Positions 25,248-39,400 of a stretch of 64,000 nt of DNA are shown here, piece after piece (within the stretch, counting starts at the first letter, position 1; each line of letters opens with the position of its first letter). The notes under the pieces were generated by a model that was not told where the DNA came from, made no database searches, and saw nothing but the letters and a program-made list of their open reading frames with translations. Origin of the DNA: Icerya purchasi (lineage: Eukaryota; Arthropoda; Insecta; Hemiptera; Monophlebidae); assembly GCA_039619475.1 (NCBI GenBank), contig CM077115.1, positions 101,864,393 through 101,928,392 on the forward strand. The letters are read 5' to 3'. The position numbers were made by a program, and so were the translations under genes.

Positions 25248-25881
25248 AAAATATATAAACTCGGCCATTTTGGTCTCGCAAGGGGCTGTGCTCCGTGACA
25301 TCTTTTGCTTACATTTCCGTCTCTTTCTCTTCTATACTTTGTATAAAATGATCAAAATTTACAACGTAATTCTAAATCGGTACATATCAACATAAGTTAT
25401 GCGCAAACAAACGTAAAAGAATACTAGAAACGGGACGAACATGTAAACCTCCTTCTTCTTGGAAGTCGGTAATAAAGCTACGTTTCCACGGTAATTTTGC
25501 AAACTGATATAGCATTTTAAGTCAACCGCCTCTGTTATACTAATAAAAAATAACACGAAAAAAAAATTATCCCAAGGGACCACATTTTTTTACGTTTTTT
25601 GAAGAACACTCAATTTATGTTCACCGATTTTCATAATTACCCACATGGTGCCTAAGTTGAATGGTACTCTTTCTAATGGACAAGGAATCAGTAAAATCAG
25701 TCTATATAAATATGAGTTAAGCGCAAACAAACACACAAAAAAAAAAAAACATACGCGACGAACTATGACCTCTTTGTTTTTAGAAGTCCGTAAGAATTAA
25801 AATATTACAAACGTTATATAAAATTGAGACATTTTTTCTAATGAGGGCCGGCCAAAAATTACGTTGTAATTAATACATATT

Positions 25882-26190
25882 TACATGGGCGTTGCCAGCG
25901 GGGGGCAGGGAGGAACAGCTGACTCCCCCCTCCCTGGAGCCTTGAAACTTTTTAATCAACTGGCATTGATGAGTATTCATAGGCGCGTAATCATGAATAA
26001 TTTGGAAAACTTATGTTTTAATTAATATTTTATTCTTGTTTAATAAAATATTAAGCCTTTACAACTTATAAATTTTATTTTTCCTATAACTCATATCCTC
26101 TTTCTATCATCTCCCCCCCCCCCTGACGGCTGGCAACTCATCTTGATCCTCCCTGGTTCATCGGCTGGCGACGCCCTTGCATGTATATAT
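25882..26190. mobile_element. MITE with GGCGTCGCC ends, copy 2
   Basis: Starts ATGGGCGTTGCCAGCGG and ends CGGCTGGCGACGCCCTTGCA, a terminal inverted repeat of about 15 bases. It closely follows copy 1 in sequence but is about 45 bases shorter. Confidence 0.75.
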
Positions 26191-26444
26191 ATATTTATAT
26201 ACATAGCTTTGATTACATTTTTGTTCGCGCTGTAATTGGTTTAAAAATTTTAAAAACTATTTAATATTATTCAAATAGCCGGATATAATTAAAAAATCAG
26301 AACATTCGAATATTGAATGGAGGGGAATCGAGATTAAATGCAGATATGAACAGAAGAGCATGCGGAATATTTTATTTGAAGAATCGTTATTGGACAAGGT
26401 TTAGTGAGCAAGTGACGTAATGGTAGTGCTCAGAAGGAAAACCC

Positions 26445-26448
<4 letters not shown>

Positions 26449-26508
<60 letters not shown>
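26449..26508. repeat. (AT)30 microsatellite
   Basis: An uninterrupted AT dinucleotide run. Confidence 0.98.
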
Positions 26509-26512
<4 letters not shown>

Positions 26513-29050
26513 ACCTACACGTATATAAAACTCGATAGCGAAGACCTTTTAATTGTTTTAGACGGATCTATTTTGACTACGTCACACTTTCCAAAATTCA
26601 ATTTTATGAACGCGACGCAAAAACGTTACGAAAGATGTGCACGCCAACCTTTTACAACGAAGACGACTCAAGAAGAAGAAGAAGAAGGTTGACATGGTTA
26701 CTAGTATTGATACAAACGTATTTTTTTTCTTTCTTTTTCGCCACCTGTAACAGATATTAGTAGAAATTCACATCGCAACGCAACGCACGTAGCCCGTTAG
26801 AATTTTATTATTTTTTCTCTTTCTATAAAAGCGCACGAAATCTTAAGTAGAAATTTACGCGCGTACATAAACATAAAAATAATATGAAAGGCATGCGAGA
26901 CTAAAAATAAAATATAACATTCGCCTAACGACAATTTGGCCGGCAAATGGTGATGGTTAAAACTAGAAATGTATTAATAATAGAAACTGTACAGTTCAGA
27001 GGGCAAGTCGACAGACATCAGAGCAAAGATAAATTAATGTTCCGTGTACGACTGCAAATGGTTTTTTTACGATACAAGAACGGCAGAGGGCGAAATTTGG
27101 ATTTGTGATGAACAGCGCTCAAGGACCGCCTTCGTTATTTCTGCGGACGCAGTAGCTGCTGGCTTGTTTGAAGTTTGCACGCTGACTTCAAACTGCAATA
27201 ACGATAAAAAACGCTCCCATAAATTCCGGAAAAAGATGAAAAACCAAAAAAAGGAACTACTAATAAAATAAACAGTGAGCATTTTTATCGCATGCGCTGC
27301 GATACAGCGGTATAATGTAACGGTCAAGGAGTCAAGTGCGAATTGGAAATTAGACTTTCTCCGTTTTTTTTTTTTGCTCCCTTTTCGATATACAAAAAGT
27401 AAACAAGCAAATTACAAAAGTCAATAAAAGCAACTTGATTATTTCGGTCATGGTGAAAAACTTTTCAGCCGGAACTTTCTCGTGTGTCAATAAAACGCGT
27501 TATATTACGCGATTATTATTACTATTTTTTGGCCACGAAATTTTATCATTTTTAAAAAATATCTTCATTGTGAAAATTAACGTTAATATTCAACTTTAAA
27601 ATCATGTAATAAATCGCGTTGCAGCATTGTTGGGACAGCTAAAGCTTCTTAAAATTATACGGCCGAGGATGGCTGAGCACCTTTGCGAAAAAAAGGTTTT
27701 TGTTTCCTGGAACAATTATTTCCGCATTATTTAGTATTAAACTTTTGTTTCGATTTAGCCAGAAGGCCGAATCGAAAATACGAAGGACCGATGGCAAGTG
27801 TAGAAATATCGAAATCCAAAAAAATGAAATATGTTGAAAGAACTTACTTGTGTTTTGCTAATTTCTTCTTTGCTAATCTAAATTTATATATTGCATTCGT
27901 TTATCCTTCTTTTAGATTTCTGCCTTTTTTATGTCACTCAGTCTTTCTTCTCTATAAACATGTCCTATTACGGTGTCTTACTACTAAATTCATTTCGGTA
28001 CCTCTTATAGGGTTCGCGTCTTACACCTTCACTCGTCTACATTTATATTACGATTCTAGAACTGTAGGACGGGGAATATGTGTACGGTAAACGAAAAGGA
28101 GTACTGGGAAAAAAACAAAACTAATTTACATGATAGAAAGCGCCCAGAAAAGTTTAACGATAGAAAATAACGAGCTGTATCATAGTCATTCAGGCTCGAA
28201 AGTAAACGACAGTCAAGAAATATTAAAAGTAGCCAATCAATAATTATAATGAGACAACGTGTAATGCGCAATTCGCTAACGAGGCGCTAAAATTTTGTTT
28301 AACGTTTAGCATTCATCCAATATTAGCCATCAGCTATCGACGTTTAAGTTCAAAATTGTCACAATTAAAATATCGAGGTGTATTTGAAACGAGTAATTAG
28401 AGTGTACAAATTAAGATTTGTACGTATATTATGTTGTTTTTTTTTGTTTTTTTTTTTTTTTTTTTTAATCTCTATTTTAAGGTGCTCTGCTATTACACAC
28501 CGGAGTCAAATTGTCCCGTTTTAGATTCAAGTCGCTCGCAGGTACAACAGTGATTGAATTTAGCAACGAGAAACCAGGAAAAGTAAAGCCAAATTCTAAG
28601 AAGAAAAATCATCTAACTCGGTATTCTCCTAAAATCCGTTAGCTTGATATATTATGGACCTTAATTTCACAATGCGTCAGTAAGGTAAGGGGTATACTTT
28701 ATTTTAGTTATTTAAATTGCGTAACGGTGAGTAATACCCACTCACTTATATACATTCGCGCGCACAATTCAGACTATTTGACATTTTTTAAAATTTCTAC
28801 TCCTATATTATAAGTGCAATATAAGAAGTCGACATTGTTTTTAAAAACGAATAAAAATACAGCAGAAATATTAAAGAATTTTAATGTCATTAGGCGTAAA
28901 ACACAAAAGAAAAAAAAACGTGTACAAATGTATAAAATAAGAATTTGTAAAAAAAATTACGTAAATAATCGTGGCATGGGCAACAATAAAAATAAATAAA
29001 TAGAAAGAAAGGAAATATATACATACATACATACATACATATACATATAC

Positions 29051-29090
<40 letters not shown>

Positions 29091-30170
29091 ACACACACAC
29101 ACACACATACGCATATATATACACATATATATTATAATACTGATAAAAGATTATATAGAATAGATATCACACGTCGAATAAAAGGGATAATATAAAATCG
29201 TTAACAATAATTGAGCACATTTATGCTTAATATTTCTTAAATAACTCGAATAATAGAATAACTTATGTATAATTTTAGTTAATAAATAGGGAGAGCAAGG
29301 AAGCTGTCTTAGAGAACGACTGAAGTGACACCGGTTAAAAGTTATCGGAAGAATTTTTTCATTTCGTTCACACGTCAACGAATTATCAGTCGAATCGCAT
29401 ATGTTCTTTTCTAAATGAAGTTAAAATTGGCATTTATCTAAAATTAAAAAATATTAACTATTTAATTAGAAAAATTTATCACAAATTTGAAAAAAAAAAA
29501 AGGAAAAAAAAGAACAATAAAAAACAAAAAAGCAACAATAACCCGTATAATTCAGGTATTAATTTAAAAAATCGTTAAAGCTGTTCATTTTTTTTCCTGT
29601 CTTGTCCTAATCATAGTACACCCAATTGTCCAAAAAAATGCACGAAAATTAAAAGCCGTTTAAATTGAACTCGATTAATACGTTAACCGAATGCAACAAA
29701 AATTAATTAAATCCTTTTTAATAAAGCGCTAATTTTAAGTTTGTAATCGTAATATTTAATTCGACTATTGAGAGCATAATTTGACAATTTTAGCGAGTGA
29801 ATAAAAATTTTAAACACTGTCGATGGCAGTTTATTACAAGAACATTGGATTTCGAAAAAAAAAAAACGCTTTTACTTTTATTCCTATATTCTAATTCGTA
29901 CCGGTAAAACCATCAACTGGTAATATTGAAAACAAATTAGTTCATCACTCGTGAGCGAGAGGCAAAACATTTTCACCGGCTATGTAAACCTCGTCAAATA
30001 ATTTTTAATCCGGCCTAATACTAACTATACATTATTATTATTATTATTAGTTCGTATCCGACATGTTCGTTAACGTCGTTCGTTATATGTGTCGTCCGCA
30101 ATTAAAATATTTCAAAACAGTAATTAAATATAGCACCAGCCTGTCCGTCAAGTTGGGTTTTCACCAGCGC
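26509..30170. other. no confident gene
   Basis: AT-rich DNA downstream of the ABCG gene. The longest open frame (27683-28090, plus, 135 codons) has no known motif and is Phe/Leu-rich. Microsatellites are present at 29018-29106. Confidence 0.4.
29018..29106. repeat. compound microsatellite (CATA)n-(AT)n-(AC)n
   Basis: A CATA/CATATA tract, then AT at about 29057-29088, then AC to 29106. Confidence 0.97.
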
Positions 30171-30176
30171 TTTATT
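30171..30176 (-). promoter_or_regulatory. polyadenylation signal of the ABCG gene
   Basis: TTTATT on the plus strand is AATAAA on the minus strand, 50 bases past the ABCG stop codon. This is the first such signal downstream of the stop. The resulting 3' UTR would be very short. Confidence 0.6.
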
Positions 30177-30225
30177 ACATTTCTGTGATATTTTTCCTAA
30201 TTTTCCTATTTTTCTTTTGTTTGCA

Positions 30226-30453
30226 CTAGATGACTTTTTGACTTTTCCTGCGACAATGCTGGCCAAATACACTAAATGCAAGGATAGTAATCAGTGTGGC
30301 TAACGACAAGCAAATACCGCTCATCCAAACTGAGCCGATATTTCGAAAATGCGATGGTAGAGCATCATTCTCCAACAAGCCGTAATAATTTAACGCCGCA
30401 GTTCCATTCGGTGTAGGACAAGACGACTGTACTATAATATCTTGATTTTGCAC
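30226..30453 (-). CDS. ABCG last exon: outer loop, sixth membrane segment, C-terminus
   Basis: This 228-base exon starts in phase 0 after TTTTCTAG and ends with TAG. It encodes VQNQDIIVQSSCPTPNGTAA with a Cys and an N-glycosylation-type NGT, then LNYYGLLENDALPSHFRNIG, the last helix VWMSGICLSLATLITILAFS and a short basic tail CRRKSQKVI. A short basic end right after the sixth helix is normal for ABCG proteins. Confidence 0.93.
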   Translation of the reverse strand: MQNQDIIVQSSCPTPNGTAALNYYGLLENDALPSHFRNIGSVWMSGICLSLATLITILAFSVFGQHCRRKSQKVI

Positions 30454-33400
30454 CTAGAAAATAATTCATCGAATTTGAAAAAAATAATATAGACCGCTTT
30501 AAAGAATTGTAAACGTGTTGCTGTTATTTTAAATATAAAAATATCGACTGTGATATAAATGTTACTTGATTACACAAAGATATTCCTCGATGATTTTTTT
30601 AGATAATAATAATAATAAGTAATAACAACAACAATAATAATAATAACAGTAATAATAATAACAGTAATAATAATAATAATAATAATAAAAGAAATTGAAT
30701 ATTTTAGTAGATATTATCATAATAAGCGAGTATATTAAGAAAAAATAAATGAATACAAACAATTAAAAGAGCAGCTTAAATTAATGTTTAATACGGTTAA
30801 AATAATCCTACTGATTATTGCAAATGCTCGCAGTACTCTAACAAATTTAAACTGGAATTTATGTAACATACGAGTTTGACCCGTATATAACGATGAGTTC
30901 GCCTCGCTAATAGCTAGCAAGAAAGTGTTGGCGCATTTCTTTGTTACTATGTTAAATTTGGTAAATACTTTTCGTTTTTTTTTTTTAGATTCAATGGTGA
31001 TCTAGAGATTTTCTTCCCTACACTCTTCCTATCGATTGTGGGTTTCTCTATATTGTAAATATTTATTATAAAGCGTTAATAAAATACTAAAATTAAATAC
31101 GTTACAATTGTATAAGAAGAAACATAATGTGTAATTAAAACGAGTGTATTGTAGAAAATTTGTAATGAAAAAAATATCAGTACGTTTTATATTGTTTTCA
31201 GCTTTTTAAGACAAACTACCAGAGTAGAATTAGTTTTTTCGGGTCTCTAGCGTTTCGGCCGTGTTCTTTTTCCAAGTAGACCTAGTTTAGTGTTAGCGAG
31301 TTTTTAATTTTTTTTTTTTTCTTCAGTTAATATCGAATTTAAGGTATAAAATAATCATTGAATCGAAAAATCAGCCGCGCGAAATTAGGAATTAATTTGC
31401 TTAGAAAATAAATCAGTAGTTTTCAATGCTTTTTTTTTTTTTTCATTTATATATCGCTTAAAATATTATTTCCTCTTACAAAGACACTTGAAATGCTGAT
31501 TATATATTCATTTAGCGTGTTACTCAAATAAAAAATTGTGAAAAAAATTAGTCAATCACGACAATAATTTCCCGTTATGAAATATTTTTTTCCTTTCGAG
31601 CAAAAAACCATGTGCTTTATAATAAAATTTTACACGCACAAAAAATGAAAAATAAATTAATGTTTAATGATTATGAAAAACTACTAATTTAAAAAAAGCA
31701 AAATCAATCTAGCATCTGAATTTTATTGAAAAAATTTGTTTGTTATTCTTAAGAAGTTATTCCCTCATTTTCACATTTGTTTTCGACATATGTACCTAAA
31801 GTCGAATATAATTTTCCATTTGAATAAGTTTTAACAACAGTGATTCTTTATTCTGACCTTCTGATTCTTTGCCTCCCGCTTCTATTCTTTCTTATTTTTC
31901 TTCTTTAATTTTTTCTTCGTTAGCTTCTTTTGTTTTTACTATTTCAAACTTTTCCTCTACACAACTTCAATCGTTTCTAATTATTGGCTTTTTGGGTAAA
32001 CATCTACTGCCGACATCTCTCTCTATCAAAATAAAAAGAAAAAAGGTTTTAACATATGAGATTTTCATTATTTTCCAAGAAATCATTTTAAGCAGTTTAA
32101 ACATTAGCTTTCATTAAATATTACTTTAAATGCACTATTTTTAGAAACTTCAATTAATTACTTCTCTTAAAGAATAACGAACGAAAAGTATCGGCACGAA
32201 TTTTTAAAAATTCAGTTCTCCGTTAATTTTTAAAATATCTGTTTGATAAAATTGTCTTTTTGCGGGAATGAATTTTAAACTAAGAAATAAAATTGATGAT
32301 GAGCTACTTTTAAAATTACATTCACGGCAGGGGTATAAACCCAGTTCAAGAATATTACGTTATTATTCAATATCGTCTGAAATTGAAAAAAACCAATACA
32401 GTAATTTAGAATCAAAGCGTGTAAATTAATTTTTGTATTTTATTTAACAAGTTTTTTTTTCTTTTCTTTTTGATTTTTGTATTTTTACCAATTAACACGG
32501 TGAATTTCTCGTTACACCAGGAAGCTTTAGTCAGATAGAGGTCTAAAAAGAAAAAAAACATACGAATCTCCGAGCATTAATTGGGCCTGATTGGCTACGT
32601 GTGAAATAAAATAAAGCAGCTAAAATGATATTTATCTGTACTAATATATATATATATATATATATATGTAGTAATGTTTGTAAGTTTGGATGTAGAAGGT
32701 AATCTCTGAAACTACTCATCCGATTTGAAAAATTCTTTCACCAATATTTAGAATGGACTTGTAGACATAGGTTGCACATTATCCCGTTTAAATAAAAGGG
32801 CTTTTCGTAGCGACCAAAATTTTTTTCGTATTATCCCGTTAATCTCGTTAAAATAAAAGGCGTCGAAAAAATGGTCAAGCGATGGATCACACGGGTTTTT
32901 CCGATTTTTTTTTTTTTTTCCAATAAAAGGGCTTTTCGTGGTGACCAATTTTTCAACTAAAGTCGACGTAAAAAATGACCGAGTAATGGTTCACAGTAAT
33001 ATTATAGAGAAGTAATGTTTGTAAGTTTAGATATAGGAGGTAATCTCCGAAACTATTCATCCGATTTTAAAATTTATGTGATTTTTGAATAAAATTACTT
33101 AGTTCAGAAGAGTGATATAATTTTGTATATTGAGTTTTTACTGATACTCTTACGGTCACGAACTGAATTCCACGCGCGACTAATTTAACAAATAAAGTAA
33201 TTTTTTTGGAACTGTATTTCACACGGACACAGCTAGTAATGCGTAAACTTTCCATTAAGATACATTTCACGGCGGCGCTCAAATTACACTCTGTTGTTTA
33301 CCTGGGCTGACGGTTAAAAAATGATCCAGTTATCTCCGCATTCGAATTGCGCACCAGACGTTTGCAGGTATAAAATATAAAAAAACAAACAAAATCGACG

Positions 33401-36400
33401 CTTAGACCATGATATTTGTTGGACACAGCGCGATTCTAAAACTGATAGCCACTTCATTCTACTACACTTTTAAAGTTCAATAGATTTCAAAATTTTTACG
33501 TACCGTATTTTTAAAATGAATTTTTAATCTGTCAACGAAAAATACTGCACCTATTTATGTTTTTAAAAAATATTTCCTGTATAACGGTTTATTAAAAAAT
33601 ATTTCAGAATACGCCAGGTTAATTATCGACTTCCAAAAAGAAGAAGGATATTATACGTTCGTCGCGTATGTTTTTACTTTTTGTTTTTTTTTTTAAATGT
33701 TTGTTCGCACATATATTCATATGAACCGATTTTACTGACTATTTTTCCATTAGAAAGAGTACTATTCAACTTAGGTACCATGTGAGTATTAATAAAAACC
33801 GATGAACATAAACTGTGTGAGTATTCGTCAAAAAACGTGGTCCCTTTGGATATTTTTTTTTTTTCTTCTTACTTTTTATTAGTATACCAGAGGAGGTTGG
33901 CTTGAAATGCTACTAAACGCTTCAAACTTTTCTACATCTGCCGTTTCCGAACCAAAAGGCTTATCACGTATAAATGTGGCAAATTCTAACAGAGGCGGTT
34001 GACTTAAAATACTATATCAATTTGCCAAATTACCACAGCTTTGTTACCGACTTTCAAAAATATTAACACTTTATTCACATAATTATTATCATTGTAAGTT
34101 TTACTACTAAATTGTTTTAAATGAGATTTTATTTTAATTGTAAATTTTTATGTGTTATCATTTAAAATTTAAGTAGAATACTGTGTATGCTGTTTGATGG
34201 TACGTTAAATGACAAAATTACGATTTTTAACGATTTTTCTTTTAATTCAAATGACAATTTATAACTGAGATTGAACACTGATTGATGGGTAAGATAATCA
34301 GAACTGAAATTTTTCCGAAAATTGGTTTCTTCAAACTCTGGATAACTTTATATTATAATAATATTTGCTTAATTTGTCGAACTCTAATATTTTATATGGT
34401 CACATTCGTATATTTTATGTAAATTAATCAGTTGATACGAAAGTATTTTGTATTAATGTGAAATGCATGCGTTTCATGAAACATAATACGCCGTGCATTG
34501 AAAATTCTACATATTTAGTTGGAAATTATTGTAATTTACATTATTTTACATTATATTTGTGCAAAAAATTATTCTATTTTATGCTTAAATGTGTACGTTC
34601 GTAGATTGTTAAAAAAATATTTAGAGTAAGGACCGCACTGCTAACGGGATAATAGCCTATTTTTCGCGAACCTTTAAGCAGGTTTTTTTTAAGCAACTGA
34701 AATGTTATTCCAAATAGCAAACGCGCCATCGATACGATAACACATTTTGGAAGTCACTGAAAGAGCGACTTTTACCCATTTTATTCCTTCATCGATTTTA
34801 TAAAATCAAAGGATTTTTTTTTTTTTAAAGGCAGTGTGCAATTCGAGTTCGACTTCTCGTTGCGTTTTGGGTCTGGTGCGCAATTCCAGTGTTCCCCATT
34901 TCACATGTAATTTGTCAACCGACAGGTAAAATTTTGATAAAAACTATTGTAAACTGATCTATTTTATAATATAAAATTTCTAAATTTTAAAATAAATAAT
35001 ATTTGCATGAAATTTACTTATGACCATTAAAAGCAAATAGTACAAACTTCTACAAAACATCTTCCACCTTTTTTTTTACAATTACTCAGGTTTCATGTGC
35101 TATTATAATAAGTAACGTTTCCGTAAAAAATTTAAAAAGGAATTTTCAACGAACTACTTATGAACAGGACATCCTTATAAATGGATTATTTTTAACAGTG
35201 AAACTATGCTTTTTTCCTTTACTTTTTTTGATACTATATTAAGTCTATAGACCAGTGACAGAAACTATTGTATGTGCCAACATCGTTTGTTGACGTTCTT
35301 TTTCTCTTTTTCTGAACAGAAAAGTAAGAATAATAATAATGACATTTTTTACACCCATTTATTATATATTTTATTATGTTTTTCTGTTAGAAAAATTAAC
35401 CATTGTCTTAGAAATTTAAAATAAACTATATCTTTATTGAAATTCATAAAAAAAAGCTTCATTCATTATCTTCCTCGAACTACGGTCATCGATAAGAATA
35501 ATTTGTTCGAAAAATTATTCCATTTGCACTACATATCTTTAGTTTAGTAATTATTTTTCTGTCGAAATATTAACAACAACTGTTTTACAATAAAACTATA
35601 AAGAGTCAATTCCTAGAAAAACAAGATACGGTTTGTTCCATCCATAATAATTTTACCACTTCTGCTTCTTTTTTTATCTCCGCAGACTCACATATTATCA
35701 AATTTTCAAGATCTTATTCATAACCTCTTTTCGATCAATTCCAGCGAATCCGAAGTAAACTGGTTAAAATGTGAGAGCCGGATCAAAAAAGTAATTGACG
35801 CGCGTTTAAAAAATCCTGAAATAAAAACCGGTTCCCGCTCCTGTTGCAAACAGTTTCATTTTCAACAAAAGAGCAAAAGAAATTTTCTAATTTGGTTTTA
35901 TAAGTGGAAAAAATGCTTATTTTATGAAATTCCGGTACACGCAAGGGGTAAACCGTCGACGTAAATTTTGTACACTACTTCCTGGAATTCCTATGGAATT
36001 GCTATGGAATTATTGGAAATTCGTACATGTTGTACACGAAAATTCCTCAGCTGTTTACCCCTTGTCTTTGATAGTGTGTGCACGTTAATATGAAAAGATA
36101 AAGTTTTTAAATTTTTTGTTGAACATAACCCATAATCAATAAGTTGTCCACTGTTTCCTAATATTTCCTAATAATTCTTATTATCTGCATAATTCTACAG
36201 CGGTTTATCCCTTCATAATAATTGAAATTAACAGCTCAAGTTCATAGAATTCTCTTAAAATTTCTTAAGACTTGTTCCAGAATTTCTAGAATTCCTGTCG
36301 AATTGCTGGAATTCTTACATGTTGTACACTAAACTTCCTCAGCAATTCACTCCTTGGGTACACATTATTACAGTGCACAAGAAGAAAATGAAAAAAAAAT

Positions 36401-39400
36401 AGAAACAAACACGATGAGACGATTAACCGATAAAAAATTCTGAAGAAATATTTAATTATTTGTTGAACTGACTAATTTGTGTTAAAAATTAGCGCATAAT
36501 AAAGGAAAAAATATTTCTAAGTAAAACACAAAGTTAAAGAAAGTTACTCCACATAAATACTAATATAATAAAAAAATAATCTCAATTTACACTATTTTAT
36601 TCCAAGCATAGCTGTTATTTATTTAATATAGTTTTAAATATATTTTAGAGTATGCATTTTTCCAATAATAAATATACTCGCTACCTCATTACCCATACCA
36701 AAATTAGGAATAAAATATTTCTTCACGGCAAGGAAAAAATCAAAGAAAACATTTCTTAAAGTACAAAATTAAATTTTTTTTGAGCAGATTACATTTTCGT
36801 AAAATTCCCTTTTTTTTTTTATTTTTTCAAAATACTCACTGGCGATCAATATGTATTTGTTTTCTAAAGTAATGACGTATAATACTTTTGAGAAGGTCAA
36901 ATAGTTGTTTAAAAATCCGAAAATTTTTATTAATTTACTTTGTTAATTTTATTATACTTTATTACTAAACAAGCTGATTTATTGATATTTTCGTATGGTT
37001 TAAAAGCGAATTTTGCTTTATGTCAGTTCTATTTCACGTGCTAATAAGAATAACAGTTTCCAAGTGACTGAACTAAACTATTTATTTTTCAGGTGACTAT
37101 GTTCTAGAATTAAAAATAAATAAATAAAAGATAATTGTTATCACATTTACAGCAAGTCAACTGGTATGGATATTGTATGATAAGTATGAATTACTGTAAT
37201 TTCAATTTACATAATACTAAATTAAAAACAAATATTTTGTGTAAAGTTTTTTAAAATAATTTTCTCTAAAGCTAATAGTCAGTTAAGCCCAAACGAATGG
37301 TTTCGGTTAAAAATAAACATGAAAATGGGAGAATAACTTCTGAAGACTACGCGAACAAATTTTTTCAATAAAATTCGGATGCTAGATCGATTCTGCTTTT
37401 TTTAAATTAGTAGTTTTTAATAATCATTAAAATTAATTTATTTCTCATTGTTTGTCATGTAAAAATTTATTATAAGAGGCACACATGGTTTTTCCTTGAA
37501 AGAAAAAAAAAAATGTTATAGTGGAAAATTATTGCCGTAAATGATCAATTTTTTCCACTATTTTTTATTGAAATAACCCGCTAAATGAATGTAAGAGGAA
37601 ATAATTTTTCAAGCGATATATGAATGAAAAAAAAAAAGCATTGAAAACTACTGATTTATTTTCTAAGCAAATTACTTCCTAATTTCGGGCGAGTAATTTT
37701 TCGATTCGATGATTATTTTGCGCCTTAAATTTGATATTACTTGAAGAAGAAAAAAATTAAAAACTCACTAACACTAAACTGCGTGGTCTACTTGGAAAAA
37801 GAACGAGGCCGAAACGATACGACCCCAGTTTTTTCTATGGTTCTAGATAGACCTCATATTTTGCTTAATTAATTTTGCCAATCAAAAATATCATTTATAA
37901 TATCATTCATTAGAAATTTAACGAAAGTGTAAAAATAAATTTATTTGTGCACGTACAAGCATTTTTTAAACATATCTTTTTTTATAAACCTATGAAATAT
38001 TAAAAAATTGCATTCGGCAGACAGATAGATAAACAAATAAAATCTGGAAAATTCTTTTCAACCTTAAAATAGAATATAAAAACGAAACATTGATTATTAC
38101 ATAATTTTTCAACATTGCAAGCCTAGTCAGTGTTTTTATATTTTCAAGTAAAAGTTATTTGTTGCGTTTAATTTTTAAATTTGTTTTTCCCGTTGTACTC
38201 ATTATTCAAAGTAAAAACGGTAAAGATTTTGTATTCCTGGTTTAATTATGTAGAATGTAGCATTAAATAATAAAGGTAATAAAAATATTAATTCAAAAAA
38301 AAAAAAAAAAAAAAAAAAAAGCATTTATAAGTTTGATACGGCGACAAAAAGACACAAAAATTATGGTGCAGTTACATGATAATACGATGTGTAGGAATAT
38401 ATTTTACGAAAGTGTGTGGTTAAAAATAATAATAAATAAATAAATAGAACAAAAACAAGTCAAATACGCGTGGGGCGTCGAAGTGAAGTACGCGGGGGCG
38501 AGGAAATTGTACACACCTTATTTCTGCAGACAAGCTGGGATGAATGGCCCGATAAAGTTCCCATTGAGAATTCTCCGCGAAGCAGCAACGGCAATATCCA
38601 TCTGGTGGGTGATGCTACCGGTAACCAGTCCGCTAGCCAGCGCGTTTGAATGTCCTTAAGGTGAAGCGGATAGCCACTGGTTAGACTGATACAAAAGATG
38701 ACAAATATGGAAATGACGGTTGAAATAAATCTGTTCACCGATAAATAGCCCACTAGTGTCAGCAGAGCTTGCATCGCCATCATATGCAACACCATATAAC
38801 CTGTACAAGTAACATAATTTATTCTCTGCACTTCTAATAAATCATATAAATGTTTGTTTTTTTCTACTTATTCAATGCCTGCACCTTACGTTAAAATATT
38901 GGCAAACTTATATTTACGTTCACCCACTGTCCGAATTTCACTCACTTCTATGAATAATAATATCGTTTGCATTGCAAAACAACCCGATAATTACGCTTTT
39001 ACCTATACGCCACACATCGACCATAACCTTAATTTCATTAAAACATGAACAATTTTCGACCATCAGTATTTTATGACTTTGTTATTAAAGTCAAATATTA
39101 ATAAAGCTTAAAAATAATTTGTTTTATACACACACACGCGCGCATACATATATAAAATTAACGTAAAAATAACACATTAATAAATATATTTTGTGATAGG
39201 TATGGTGCTTGGAAAAATATTGTTTTATAAAGAGGATCAAAAAGAAAAAAGTAAACAGGCGGTACAAAAATAGTAAAATTATTGACTATATAATATTTGT
39301 AGAAATAAATAAATTAGATATGAAAATAATACTGTCGTTCTTTTATGTAATACAAATTTTTGAAAATATCGATGCAACATAAAACTTGAATATTTGCCGA

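Larger units (their letters stand above)
23784..25872. mobile_element. nested foldback element complex
   Basis: Outer inverted ends: TTAATTACAACGTAATT at 23793 pairs with the same motif at 25857-25873. Inside, 24058-24165 is the reverse complement of 25255-25372 (shared GATCATTTTATACAAAG and CCCCTTGCGAG blocks), and 24205-24300 is inverted relative to 24930-25100 (TTCGACAG, AATGAAAAAGTTTACT). A MITE (24555-24910) sits in the centre. This looks like several nested inverted-repeat elements rather than one; no transposase is present. Confidence 0.65.
30454..38516 (-). other. last intron of the ABCG gene
   Basis: 8063 bases between donor GTGTGT and acceptor TTTTCTAG. It contains two inverted copies of repeat E, copies of repeat families near 32640-33240, 33605-34075 and 35938-36360, and an A run at 38297-38320. 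No coding frames of note. Confidence 0.85.

Noticed and set aside
27683..28090. 135-codon open frame as a gene
   Set aside because: No motif, biased Phe/Leu composition, no splice context or neighbours in support.
28476..28542. exon after a long T tract with acceptor TTTTAAG and donor CAG|GTACAA
   Set aside because: The reading frames match nothing and the splice context can arise by chance next to poly-T.
28871..29126. Tyr/Ile/Val-rich minus-strand frames
   Set aside because: They are translations of the compound AT/AC microsatellite.
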